64,000 nucleotides of DNA from Halorubrum sp. JWXQ-INN 858 (GCF_009806985.1 NZ_WUAX01000014.1:1-64000); one strand, 5' to 3'; positions 48,871-57,220 are shown, counted from the stretch's first letter. The notes: a model not told the origin generated them from the sequence alone. A program made the numbers and translations.

Positions 48871-49200
48871 ATGGCCGACTCCTCGTCCGACCCGTCTGCC
48901 GAGGCGGATCTCGACACGCTGATCGACGACGCGACGACGGCCGTCGACGTCAAAGCGCTGTCGGCGTTCGGATACGAGACGCGGTACCGACTCGTCCGCC
49001 TACTCGTCGAGGCGAACGATCCAGTTCCGTTCGACGAGATCACGCCGTACGTGCCGATAAGCGACAGCGCCGTCAGTCATGCGTTGACGCTTCTCTGCGA
49101 CGCCGGACTCGTAGAAAAGCGGAAGGACGGACGATCTCGAAGCTACTCGAGGACGGAGCGAGCGGAGGCGCTCGTTGAGGCCCTCGACCGAACGCGATGA
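48871..49200 (+). CDS. ArsR-like wHTH protein without the CVC metal site
   Basis: 109 residues from ATG 48871. The core VKALSAFGYETRYRLVRLLVE, then ISDSAVSHALTLLCDAGLVEKRKDG is ArsR-like and clearly related to the repressor at 47487. The segment equal to ELCVCEL is PVPFDEITPY, with no Cys; the single Cys lies in the recognition area. It therefore probably senses something else, or acts through a different Cys or a partner. It lies between the RidA-like gene and the aquaporin and may control one of them. Confidence 0.8.
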   Translation: MADSSSDPSAEADLDTLIDDATTAVDVKALSAFGYETRYRLVRLLVEANDPVPFDEITPYVPISDSAVSHALTLLCDAGLVEKRKDGRSRSYSRTERAEALVEALDRTR

Positions 49201-49360
49201 ATCAGCGGTCGCGCGTTCTCCGACCGATCTGACGCGAATCCGTGGGTGTTGACGTTCACGAGTCGATCCCGCACGGCTGCGGGTAGTTCACCGACGTCGA
49301 TCGTCGTCTATAGCGATGAGCACAGAAAATATGCCGAAGACGAGGGATCCAGCCTATTTT

Positions 49361-49386
49361 AATAGATGAACAATCATAAATCTATT
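49361..49386. promoter_or_regulatory. 26-bp palindromic operator on the aquaporin promoter
   Basis: Perfect 7-bp arms AATAGAT and ATCTATT surround a 12-base centre. It begins at the end of the TATA-like TATTTTAATA and ends 9 bases before the ATG at 49396. Its left half AATAGATGAAC equals, as reverse complement, the right half of the site at 50336-50361 at 11 of 11 positions. The natural binder is the ArsR-type repressor. Confidence 0.65.
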
Positions 49387-49395
49387 GGGTAGAAA

Positions 49396-50163
49396 ATGCA
49401 CCCATACCTTGCAGAGGTCATCGGAACGGCGATTCTCATCGTATTCGGTGGAGGGGTCGTCGCCAACGTCGTGCTCAACGAGACGAAGGGAAACGGTGGC
49501 GGCTGGATCGTCATCACGTGGGGGTGGGCCATCGGGGTATTCATGGGCGTGTTCACCATCAGCCAAGTCAGCGGCGGTCACATCAATCCCGCCGTGACGA
49601 TCGGGCTCGCTGCTGCCGGATTGTTCGATTGGGCGCAGGTCCCGGCGTACATCGTCGCACAGACGGTCGGTGGATTCTTGGGAGGCGTAGTGGTATGGCT
49701 GGCGTACAAAGATCACTTCGCCGCGACGGAAGACGAAGACGCGAAGCTGGCGATCTTTTCGACCGCTCCGGAGATCCGAAACTATTCGTCCAACCTGCTG
49801 ACCGAAATCATCGGAACGTTCGTACTGGTTTTCGGGGTTTTATACATGAACTCCGCGGGATTCTCTGACGCTGCGTCAGGTGAGGTACTCCAGGCGATCA
49901 CCATCGACGGGCAAGAGGTCGGGTTCGGGCTCGGGGCGCTGTCGGCGCTCCCCATCGCCCTCGTCGTGCTCGGTATCGGGCTCTCCTTGGGTGGCCCCAC
50001 CGGCTACGCGATCAATCCCGCACGCGACTTGGGCCCGCGGATCGCACACGCGGTGCTCCCGTTTCCGCACAAGGGACCGTCCGACTGGGCGTATTCCTGG
50101 GTGCCTATCGTGGGTCCGATCCTGGGAGCGCTCCTCGCGGCTGGACTGTATCACCTGCTGTGA
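49396..50163 (+). CDS. MIP-family aquaglyceroporin in an arsenic cluster (AqpS-like role)
   Basis: 255 residues with six membrane segments. Both pore motifs are present: HINPAVT in the first half and AINPARDLGPRIAH in the second. The Asp after the second NPAR is the aquaglyceroporin mark, meaning a pore wide enough for glycerol and arsenous acid. In Sinorhizobium meliloti the arsenic-operon channel AqpS lets arsenite made inside by ArsC run out downhill. Here the neighbours (ArsC-like, ArsR, ACR3) and the shared operator support the same role. Glycerol uptake remains the alternative. Confidence 0.85.
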   Translation: MHPYLAEVIGTAILIVFGGGVVANVVLNETKGNGGGWIVITWGWAIGVFMGVFTISQVSGGHINPAVTIGLAAAGLFDWAQVPAYIVAQTVGGFLGGVVVWLAYKDHFAATEDEDAKLAIFSTAPEIRNYSSNLLTEIIGTFVLVFGVLYMNSAGFSDAASGEVLQAITIDGQEVGFGLGALSALPIALVVLGIGLSLGGPTGYAINPARDLGPRIAHAVLPFPHKGPSDWAYSWVPIVGPILGALLAAGLYHLL

Positions 50164-50335
50164 GACGGGACGGCGCAATCTCTCGGGCGGGAAGCGTTAT
50201 TCGAGCATATAGGCGGATATGAATACCACCGAGATCGACGGGTTCGAGCGTTCGTCCGCGACGCGGAGCGGCTCCTCTCGCTCGAAGGAGCGGCCGCGAC
50301 CGGATCGTACTTCCTGACCCCCTTCGAAGAGTTTT

Positions 50336-50361
50336 AATATATGAATAACTGTTCATCTATT
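50336..50361. promoter_or_regulatory. 26-bp palindromic operator with TATA element, second RidA promoter
   Basis: Arms AATA-x-ATGAA and TTCAT-x-TATT form a near-perfect palindrome of the same 26-bp length as the site at 49361. TATA-like TTTTAATATA overlaps its left arm and lies about 25 bases before the ATG at 50362, so the mRNA should be leaderless and fully blocked when the site is bound. The ATG at 50341 falls inside this site and is not the start. Confidence 0.65.
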
Positions 50362-50817
50362 ATGGATCAGGAAACGACCGAAGCCGGATCGGATGAGGGC
50401 CGCAATACTGGGATGAACGTCGACCTCGAATTGAGCGAAGAAAGCAAGCGCCAGCGCGAAGGAACCGGAAATATCGGTGCGTTCGGGAAGCGAACCGGAT
50501 CGTCCGACCTGCGATTCTTCGAGGGTGTTCTGCCCGAAATCGGCGGAGAGGTGTTGAACGATCATTCAGTCGAAGAGCAGTTTTCGACCGCGCTCGATAA
50601 CCTCGAATCGGCCCTTGCCGACAACCGGAACCTGACGCTCAACGACGTGATGAAACTCGAGATCCAGGTCACGGATCCGAGCGCCGCGGAAGCGGTCGAT
50701 CACGTCTACGAGTCGCGCTTCGACGACGTCGAACTTCCGCCGCGAACCGTCGTCGGCGTCTGCTCGCTACCCGGCGGTGCGGACGTACAACTCGACGTGA
50801 TCGCGGCCGAGGAGTAG
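50362..50817 (+). CDS. RidA/YjgF-family protein, arsenic-cluster type, copy 2
   Basis: 151 residues from ATG 50362, directly after the operator. Parts: LSEESKRQREGTGNIGAFG, FFEGVLPEIGGEV, LADNRNLTLNDVMKLEIQV and PPRTVVGVCSLPGGADVQL. It is clearly paralogous to the copy at 48307 and shares the CSLP replacement of the ARLP box. It is followed at 106 bases by ACR3, in the same direction, so the two may be one transcript. Function unknown; an arsenite- or thiol-linked role of the conserved Cys is a hypothesis. Confidence 0.8.
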   Translation: MDQETTEAGSDEGRNTGMNVDLELSEESKRQREGTGNIGAFGKRTGSSDLRFFEGVLPEIGGEVLNDHSVEEQFSTALDNLESALADNRNLTLNDVMKLEIQVTDPSAAEAVDHVYESRFDDVELPPRTVVGVCSLPGGADVQLDVIAAEE

Positions 50818-50923
50818 CCACTTCCAGCGACATCGCCATCCACGTAATGTACACTAACACGCTTCCGACGCACCAGTATCGATCGCCGTCCGATCCCTTC
50901 GATGCCGCGGAGGTGACGCCGTC

Positions 50924-52102
50924 GTGAGCGAGACGCCACACGAGCACGGGCCCGACTGCGGTTGCGACGCCTGTGGCGATCCGCGCTCGATGGACTTCCT
51001 CGACAAGTACCTGACCGTCTGGATCTTCGGCGCGATGGCCGTCGGTGTCGGGCTGGGCTACGTCGCACCGTCCGTTGTCGGACCGATCCAGGACTACTAC
51101 CTCGTCGAGATCGGGCTCATCGCGATGATGTACCCACCGCTCGCGAAGGTGAACTACCGCCAGCTCCCGCGAGTGTTCTCCAAGTGGCGTATCCTTTCGT
51201 TGAGCCTGATACAGAACTGGCTCATCGGACCGACGCTGATGTTCGCGCTCGCGGTGGTCTTCTTCAGCGGGATCATTCCGTGGTTCCCCGCGCGGCCCGA
51301 GTACTTCCTCGGGCTCATCTTCATCGGGATGGCCCGTTGTATCGCCATGGTGCTGGTCTGGAACGACCTCGCGGACGGATCCAGCGAGTACGCCGCGGGG
51401 TTGGTCGCGTTCAACAGCGTCTTCCAGATCGTCACCTACGGCGTGTACATCTGGTTTTTCGCGCTCGTTCTCCCGCCGATCCTGGGGCTCGACGCGATGG
51501 TCGCCGGGATCGGCGCGTTCGACATCACCGTTCAGCAGGTGTTCTGGGCGATCGCGATCTTCCTCGGCATTCCGTTTGCGGGCGGGATCGTGACCCGGCT
51601 CGGTGGGGTCCGCTCGAAGGGTGAGGAGTGGTACGAAGAGCAGTTCGTGCCGAAGATCAGTCCCCTCACCCTGCTCGCGCTGCTTTTCACCGTTATCGTG
51701 ATGTTCGCCACGCAGGGCGACAACATCCTCTCCCAGCCGCTCGACGTGGTGTGGCTCGCGGCCCCGCTCACGATCTACTTCGTGGTGATGTTCCTCGTGA
51801 GCTTCGGGATGGGACGCGGCATCGGTGCGGACTACTCGACGACGACCGCGATCGGCTTCACCGCCGCGAGCAACAACTTCGAGCTCGCGATCGCCGTCGC
51901 GATCGCCGTCTTTGGCGTCGGCTCAGGCGTCGCGTTCGCGACGGTCATCGGTCCGCTGATCGAGGTACCCGTCCTGCTCGCGTTGGTGCACGTCGCGATC
52001 TACTTCCAGGACCGGTTCGACTGGACCGGATACGAGACGGGACGGATCGATCGCACTGCTCCGATCGACGACGATCCGCTGGAGTCCACCGGGGACGACT
52101 GA
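50924..52102 (+). CDS. acr3: Arsenite efflux permease ACR3
   Basis: 392 residues from a GTG. About ten membrane segments. MARCIAMVLVWNDLADG holds the conserved Cys of the ACR3 family, and FTAASNNFELAIAVAIAVFG the conserved Glu helix. It exports As(III) with the proton gradient. The N-terminus is unusual: HEHGPDCGCDACGDP contains three Cys and two His that could bind arsenite or metal before transport. It ends the arsenic cluster. No arsA or arsB is visible. Confidence 0.93.
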   Translation: MSETPHEHGPDCGCDACGDPRSMDFLDKYLTVWIFGAMAVGVGLGYVAPSVVGPIQDYYLVEIGLIAMMYPPLAKVNYRQLPRVFSKWRILSLSLIQNWLIGPTLMFALAVVFFSGIIPWFPARPEYFLGLIFIGMARCIAMVLVWNDLADGSSEYAAGLVAFNSVFQIVTYGVYIWFFALVLPPILGLDAMVAGIGAFDITVQQVFWAIAIFLGIPFAGGIVTRLGGVRSKGEEWYEEQFVPKISPLTLLALLFTVIVMFATQGDNILSQPLDVVWLAAPLTIYFVVMFLVSFGMGRGIGADYSTTTAIGFTAASNNFELAIAVAIAVFGVGSGVAFATVIGPLIEVPVLLALVHVAIYFQDRFDWTGYETGRIDRTAPIDDDPLESTGDD

Positions 52103-52149
52103 CGCGGGGCGACATCCTCGAACGCGGGGCGACGTCCTCGAACGCGGGG
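52103..52149 (+). repeat. 20-bp tandem repeat after ACR3
   Basis: CGCGGGGCGACATCCTCGAA at 52103-52122 is followed by a copy with one change at 52123-52142 and a 7-base partial copy. It starts right after the ACR3 stop and may be slippage or part of a terminator region. Confidence 0.7.
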
Positions 52150-52278
52150 TTCAACGGGACGCTCCGTGGGGACACAGGCTCCGCTATGATCCCGATACAC
52201 CGGTTTTCAGACGGGTTGCTCGCCCGGAAGGGCCGGACACTGAAGGGTGTGGATCGAGCGATCCGTCGCGGCCCGCGT

Positions 52279-52561
52279 TGATAAATGGCCACAGAGATAG
52301 CGTTGGCGTTTATAAGTGGTCGTGGCGACGACGTGGGTGTTTATAAGCAGTCAGACGGGTTGCGGAGAGTCGGTCCCGAGACGAACGACGAAGGAACCTC
52401 GGGGGCGCGCCGTACCGTCCCGCAACGCGGCCTCACCCTCCCCAGCCTCGCAGTCGGGGCCGCCGAGAACCTCTGGCGGCCCCGACTGCTCCCTCGCGCG
52501 CGCTTCTCGCGCGCCGACGCAGGTTCTCACATGCGAAAACCGCACCGATCACTGATAAATG
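52279..52561. repeat. Non-coding structured element bounded by TGATAAATG direct repeats
   Basis: 9-bp direct repeats TGATAAATG lie at 52279-52287 and 52553-52561. Inside are two TTTATAAG boxes 31 bases apart (52309 and 52340), a perfect 14-bp inverted repeat (arms CAGTCGGGGCCGCC and GGCGGCCCCGACTG, 52451-52488, 10-base loop) and a 7-bp GCGCGCG / CGCGCGC hairpin (52496-52514). No convincing protein is encoded. It resembles a MITE-like or multi-copy haloarchaeal repeat, or a structured RNA gene with its own promoter. The flank to 52707 is otherwise empty. Confidence 0.5.
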
Positions 52562-52707
52562 CCGTCGCTGCCACCGGGATCCGTTCTCAGCGACCGAGCG
52601 GTCACGGGAGCGTTCGGCGCGTCGACGATACCGAGCGTGCATCGGGTCGATCCCTCCGTGTCCGGCCCGCCAGAACACCTAACACGAACGTAAGCGAAAC
52701 GACACGT

Positions 52708-53727
52708 ATGCCCCTCCATGCCGTTCGCAACATCGAGACCGCGTTCGTCGTCACCAGGGAGTTCCTGACGCCGATCGGCGTCCGTCGGTGGCTGAAGCTC
52801 GCCTTCGTCGTCTTCTTCGTCGGGGGCGGGTTGAGCTTCCCGTCGGCGCAGTTCAACACCTCCGGCGGCTCGGGGGCGTCCGGTCCCGACGGGCCGTCGA
52901 ACGGGGTCCCCGTGAGCGACCTCCCGTTCGCGCTCCCCGTCGATCTCGTGACCATCGTCGCGGCGGTCGCGATCGCCGGAGTTGTCCTCGGAGCGCTGTT
53001 CGCGCTCGTCGCCGCGATCATGGAGTTCGTCCTGGTCGAGTCGCTCCGCAGCGGCGAGGTGACCGTCCGTCGCTACTGGCGCGGGCGGTGGCGACAGGGC
53101 ATCCGCCTGTTCGGCTTCCGAGTCGCGATCGGCCTCCCGATGCTGGCGCTGTTCCTCGGCTGGCTCGCGGTGTTGTTCGTGCCGCTTCTCATCGGAACGG
53201 ACCCGCTACTGCCCGTGACGGCGTTCCTCGTGGGGGTCCCGTTGTTGTTCCTCGTGGGGGCCCTCTACGCGGTGGTCTCGGGCTTTACGACCGTCTTCGT
53301 CGTACCCCTGATGATCCAGCGCGACTCGGGGGTGCTCGCGGGGTGGAAGCTGCTGTGGAGGTCGATCAGATCGGAGTGGAAACAGTACCTGGCGTACCTC
53401 GTGATCGGGTTCCTGCTGACGGTCGCCATCGGGCTCGTCGCCTCCATCGTGGTCGGGTTCGTCGCGGTCGTCCTACTCGTTCCCGTTGCGGTCGTGGTCG
53501 TGCTCGCGCTCGTGGCCCTGTCGGTCCCGTCGACGGCCGTGATCGTCGCCGTCGTCGGCCTCGCGCTCCTGTTCGGGGCGGCGATGGTCGTCGTCTGGGC
53601 GATCGTACAGGTCCCGGTCGTGACGTACCTCCGCTACTACGCGCTGCTCGTGTTGGGCGACGTCGACGGGTCGTTCGATCTGATCCCGGACAGGCGTCCC
53701 CCGGAGGATACCGATGCGGGCGCGTAA
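52708..53727 (+). CDS. Multi-spanning membrane protein of unknown function
   Basis: 339 residues from ATG 52708 (MPLHAVRNIETAFVVTREFL). The opening is soluble, then about six membrane segments follow, several very Val-rich. The pattern, with RYWRGRWRQGIRLFGFR between helices, fits a family of haloarchaeal membrane proteins (DUF7544-like, tentative). The frame is open back to 52285, but that part crosses the repeat element. Its 3' end overlaps the CPBP gene by 14 bases, so the two are probably an operon. Confidence 0.7.
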   Translation: MPLHAVRNIETAFVVTREFLTPIGVRRWLKLAFVVFFVGGGLSFPSAQFNTSGGSGASGPDGPSNGVPVSDLPFALPVDLVTIVAAVAIAGVVLGALFALVAAIMEFVLVESLRSGEVTVRRYWRGRWRQGIRLFGFRVAIGLPMLALFLGWLAVLFVPLLIGTDPLLPVTAFLVGVPLLFLVGALYAVVSGFTTVFVVPLMIQRDSGVLAGWKLLWRSIRSEWKQYLAYLVIGFLLTVAIGLVASIVVGFVAVVLLVPVAVVVVLALVALSVPSTAVIVAVVGLALLFGAAMVVVWAIVQVPVVTYLRYYALLVLGDVDGSFDLIPDRRPPEDTDAGA

Positions 53728-54565
53728 TCCGACGCGAGGCTGGCGGTCCACGTTCCGCGGTGCGGCCGCGCTGTTCGCGCTCGGCGTGGCCGGCGTCGTC
53801 GCCGTCGCCGTGTACTCGGTTCCGGCCCTCCGCGAGGTCCCGGAACTGGCGCTGCTGTCGTACCCCGCGCTCGTGCTGATCGCGGCCGTGAATCCGGCCT
53901 TGTTCCTCGTTCCCGCGGTGGTCATCGGCGCGGTCACCGCGCCCCGGATCGGCCTTCAGTCGCACGTCTTCGCGTGGGGATCGGAAAAGGAGGTCGACTG
54001 GAGGGCGTTCCGGGCGTCGATCCCGCTCGCGGCCGCCACGGGAGCCCTCTTGTTCGGCGTCGTGGCCGTCCTCGACGCCGTGTTCGCCCCGGTGACGGGG
54101 CTGCCCGCCGGCGACGCCGCCACCGGAGCCGAGGCGATGCGTGAGCTGGTCGCATCGATCCCGATGCGGCTCCTCTACGGCGGGATCACGGAGGAGGTCC
54201 TGTTACGCTGGGGAGTCATGGCCCCCGTCGCGTTCGTCCTCTGGTGGGGTCGCCGGAAGCTCGGTGGGGGCGGAGACGGCGTCGGGGAGAGGGGAGCAAT
54301 CGGCGAGACGCCGTCCGCACCGGTGATGTGGGCCGCTATCGTGGTCAGTGCGGTCGTCTTCGGGATCGGCCACCTGCCCGCGTTGGCGGCGGTCGTCGAG
54401 GTCACCGCCGCGGTGGCGGTCCGAACCGTGCTCCTGAACGCGATCGTCGGGATCGCGCTCGGCTGGCTGTTCTGGCGGCGGTCGCTCGAGACGGCGATGG
54501 TCGCACACGCCGCGTTCCACGTCGCGCTCGTCGCCGTCTCCGCGGTGCTGATCTGGGCGGTGTAG
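53714..54565 (+). CDS. CPBP-family intramembrane metalloprotease
   Basis: 283 residues with about seven membrane segments. The active-site motifs are ITEEVLLRWGV (EE-x3-R), FGIGHLPAL (His) and MVAHAAFHVAL (His). Such proteases process membrane peptides or prenylated proteins; targets in haloarchaea are not established. The start overlaps the previous membrane protein gene. Confidence 0.88.
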   Translation: MRARNPTRGWRSTFRGAAALFALGVAGVVAVAVYSVPALREVPELALLSYPALVLIAAVNPALFLVPAVVIGAVTAPRIGLQSHVFAWGSEKEVDWRAFRASIPLAAATGALLFGVVAVLDAVFAPVTGLPAGDAATGAEAMRELVASIPMRLLYGGITEEVLLRWGVMAPVAFVLWWGRRKLGGGGDGVGERGAIGETPSAPVMWAAIVVSAVVFGIGHLPALAAVVEVTAAVAVRTVLLNAIVGIALGWLFWRRSLETAMVAHAAFHVALVAVSAVLIWAV

Positions 54566-54638
54566 CAGCCCGGTGGGCGTCGGATGGCGTCGGATACGGA
54601 CCTCCCGTTTTACAAGCCGCGAGGACGAGTAACACACC

Positions 54639-55208
54639 ATGGCATCGTTCCTCGTCGTGTACGGGACGGGAGAGGGACAGACGGCGAGCGTGGCGGCCCG
54701 GATCGGCGAGACGCTGGCGGAGCGCGGCCACGAAGTCACGACCGTCGACGTCGAGGAGGCAGCCGCAGACGCTCTCGTGGACGGGTTCGACGCGGCGTTG
54801 ATCGGGTCGTCGATCCACGGCGGAAGACACCACGCCGGGATCCGAGCCCTGATCGAGCGGGAACGGACCGCGCTGGCGACGCGACCGACCGCGCTGTTCC
54901 AGCTGTCGCTGTCGTCGGCGGTCGACGACGAACGTCGGCGAGCGGAGGCCGCGAAGTACGTCGACGACTTACTCGAGGCGACCGGCTGGGACCCGGACCG
55001 GATCGGGCTGTTCGGGGGCGCGCTCCGGTACTCGAAATACGGGTTCCTCAAGCGGATCGTGATGAAACGGATCGCCGCGGGCGCGACCGGGGACGTCGAC
55101 ACGTCTCGGGACCACGAGTACACGGACTGGGCGGAGGTCGAAGCGTTCACGGCGGACTTCGCGGCGTTCGTCGAGGGGCGACTGAAGGAGCGGAGAACGG
55201 GGGAGTGA
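54639..55208 (+). CDS. Flavodoxin-domain protein of the HemG (protoporphyrinogen oxidase) type
   Basis: 189 residues. FMN phosphate loop VVYGTGEGQTASVA near the start, LIGSSIHGGRHHAGI in the middle, and GGALRYSKYGFLKRIVMKRIA near the end are all as in HemG-like flavodoxins. HemG oxidises protoporphyrinogen IX, but the family also includes general flavodoxins, so the substrate is not certain. No haem genes are next to it. The stop touches the convergent MBL-fold gene. Confidence 0.85.
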   Translation: MASFLVVYGTGEGQTASVAARIGETLAERGHEVTTVDVEEAAADALVDGFDAALIGSSIHGGRHHAGIRALIERERTALATRPTALFQLSLSSAVDDERRRAEAAKYVDDLLEATGWDPDRIGLFGGALRYSKYGFLKRIVMKRIAAGATGDVDTSRDHEYTDWAEVEAFTADFAAFVEGRLKERRTGE

Positions 55209-56600
55209 CTAGTCGTCGGACACCGCTCCGACCGGGTCCGGGTCGACGTCGACCCCGTGCGTGTGGAACGCGCTGAGACTGTTGTACAGTCCGCGTTCGT
55301 AGATGTCCGGCTCCTTGCTCACGCCGAGGTGAGAGCCGATCTTCGCGTCGGCCCAGTAGGCCTCGTGTGGCCCCTCGAACAGCCGCCGCAGCAGGCGAGG
55401 ATCGGCCTCCAGCTTGACGTAGTCAACCGACAGGTCCGGGTCACGGGTATACTCGAACCCCTCCCCGTTCATGGAGAGAGCGAGATAGACGTCGTCGACG
55501 AGCGAGACGTACACCGTGGTGTCGGTCGCGTAGCCGATCCGTTCCCGTTTCGCCTCCAGCTTCTCGTAGGCGTGGGGCACGTACGCCTGCAGCTCGTGAA
55601 GCGAGGGGGTCGGGTCGGCCTCGTAGTCGAAGGAGCGTTCGGCGAGCACGGTGTCGATGTACTCCTGCTTGGCCGCCTGGTCGATCGGCTCGAACGGCGA
55701 CGATCGCTCCCCGTCGGCGAGGTCGATGTGTTCGCCGGAGTTGAGGAAGACGCACTCGTGCTCGTCGGGATCCACGTGCTCGACGAAGAACTCGCGGGCC
55801 TGCTCGCGCGGCGGGTTCGCCGTGTACTCGTTTCGGTCCGCGAGGTCGCCAGCGAGGACGTACTCGCCCGCGAACGGCATGTAGTACGACGGCTCGAACG
55901 TCTCCAGGAAGTTGAGCGCCAGCTCGTGTTTCTCGCGGATCACGCGGTCGCGTTCGGAGATCAACTCCTCGTGAGTGTAGTTCGTCATCGCCTGCGGATA
56001 GAACTGGGCGGCGCTGTACTGGTGACACAGCAGGTCGACGTCACCGTACTGGTCGACGATCTGTCGACAGCTCGCCTCCGCGATCGGGTACGGGCAGTCG
56101 TTGGTGTTGACGACGGTGTGCTCGCCGTTGTCGATGACGGCCATCGAGTCCACCTGCGTCGAACCCGTCTCGTCCGCCTTCGTGTCGTACCAGCTGCAGC
56201 CGAAGAAGTTCCCGCACAGCTCGGGGTCACAGCCGTCCGCCGCGAGGACGTTGATGTGCAGTCCCCCGCCGAGGTGAGTGCGCTCGTTGTGCGGGAGTTC
56301 GATCGCTTCGAACCCCAGCTCCTCGACGGCGTCGCGGAGGTAGTCCCAGCGGTAGTCGTGGATCAACACGGGGATGTCCGTGTCCATCCGGCGAAGCGTG
56401 TCGGGATGGAAGTGGTCGGGGTGGATGTGGGAGATGTAGATGTAGTCCACGTCGTTGAAGTCCTCCGGGTCCGGCTCCAGCGGAGGGTAGTGCGCCCACG
56501 ACCCGTAGTACGCGCCGTCGAGGAGCCACGGGTCACAGAGGATCGACGTTCGATCGTCTTCGATCAGCACCGCCGCCGAGGACAGATACGTCGCTTGCAT
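55209..56600 (-). CDS. MBL-fold metallohydrolase (UlaG / CMP-NeuAc hydroxylase-like)
   Basis: 463 residues. The metal site is SHIHPDHFHPDT (H-x-H-x-D-H). Also visible are AVLIEDDRTSILCDPWLLDG near the N-terminus, NVLAADGCDPELCGNFFGC, and further metal ligands in NTNDCPYPIAE. It is longer than ordinary UlaG and has a C-terminal extension that resembles sugar-nucleotide-linked MBL proteins. Predicted cytoplasmic hydrolase, substrate unknown; the surface-glycan block nearby is suggestive only. Confidence 0.85.
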   Translation of the reverse strand: MQATYLSSAAVLIEDDRTSILCDPWLLDGAYYGSWAHYPPLEPDPEDFNDVDYIYISHIHPDHFHPDTLRRMDTDIPVLIHDYRWDYLRDAVEELGFEAIELPHNERTHLGGGLHINVLAADGCDPELCGNFFGCSWYDTKADETGSTQVDSMAVIDNGEHTVVNTNDCPYPIAEASCRQIVDQYGDVDLLCHQYSAAQFYPQAMTNYTHEELISERDRVIREKHELALNFLETFEPSYYMPFAGEYVLAGDLADRNEYTANPPREQAREFFVEHVDPDEHECVFLNSGEHIDLADGERSSPFEPIDQAAKQEYIDTVLAERSFDYEADPTPSLHELQAYVPHAYEKLEAKRERIGYATDTTVYVSLVDDVYLALSMNGEGFEYTRDPDLSVDYVKLEADPRLLRRLFEGPHEAYWADAKIGSHLGVSKEPDIYERGLYNSLSAFHTHGVDVDPDPVGAVSDD

Positions 56601-56823
56601 GGACGACGATACCCGTCCATTGACCCTTTGTTACCCACTGGTTTCGGAAGGAAACGTCGTCCCAACGGTCCGTCGACGCCGGAACGACGACCGTGCGATC
56701 GTCGGTCGGTGCGTCGACCTGGCGTCCCGTGACGGGTCAACCAACCCCGGCCGACGCGACGGGGGCGCGGCGAGGACCGCCCGAACGAACGGCTTTATCC
56801 GTTCATCGGCAGTGCGGGGACGT

Positions 56824-57102
56824 ATGGGATCGCTGTGGGACACCGTTGGATACGTCATCAGTTCCGGCTACCGCGTGTCGGTCGTTCGTCGGCTCGCTGC
56901 GACGGCGTCGACGCCGACGGAACTCGCGTCGACGATGGGCGTTTCGACCACGCACGTCTCCCGAGCGCTCGGACAGCTCCACGAACGGAACCTCGTCACG
57001 GCCGCGACCGCCGACGGACGACTGACCCGCCGGGAGTACGCGCTGACGCGGCGCGGCGAGTCGGTGTGGGAGACGATCGACGCGAACGGGCTCGCGATCT
57101 GA
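56824..57102 (+). CDS. Small winged-helix regulator, copy 1
   Basis: 92 residues: MGSLWDTVGYVISSGYRVSV, then LAATASTPTELASTMGVSTT, then HVSRALGQLHERNLVTAAT. A MarR/ArsR-like wHTH without extra domain. A TATA-like CTTTATCC lies at 56793-56800, 24 bases before the ATG. It is paralogous to the protein at 61597-61896 (compare DRIGYVISSGSRTTVLARLA). It lies upstream of, and convergent with, the glycosyltransferase gene, so it may regulate the surface-glycan genes. Confidence 0.75.
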   Translation: MGSLWDTVGYVISSGYRVSVVRRLAATASTPTELASTMGVSTTHVSRALGQLHERNLVTAATADGRLTRREYALTRRGESVWETIDANGLAI

Positions 57103-57220
57103 CGTCGAGAACTGACCCACTGACGCTGACGTCCCGGTCGGCTCGGCGACGTGTCGAAACACCGTGCTTCGACGGCGGTGTCGTTCGCGGTGACGGTCAC
57201 CGTCGGCTCGGCGTCGGTGG

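Noticed and set aside
50341..50361. Earlier ATG for the second RidA-like gene
   Set aside because: The codon lies inside the palindromic operator and TATA region; the next ATG (50362) has correct spacing for a leaderless mRNA.
52285..52707. N-terminal extension of the membrane protein at 52708
   Set aside because: It would translate the structured repeat element; residues are Arg/Gly-rich without membrane or family character.
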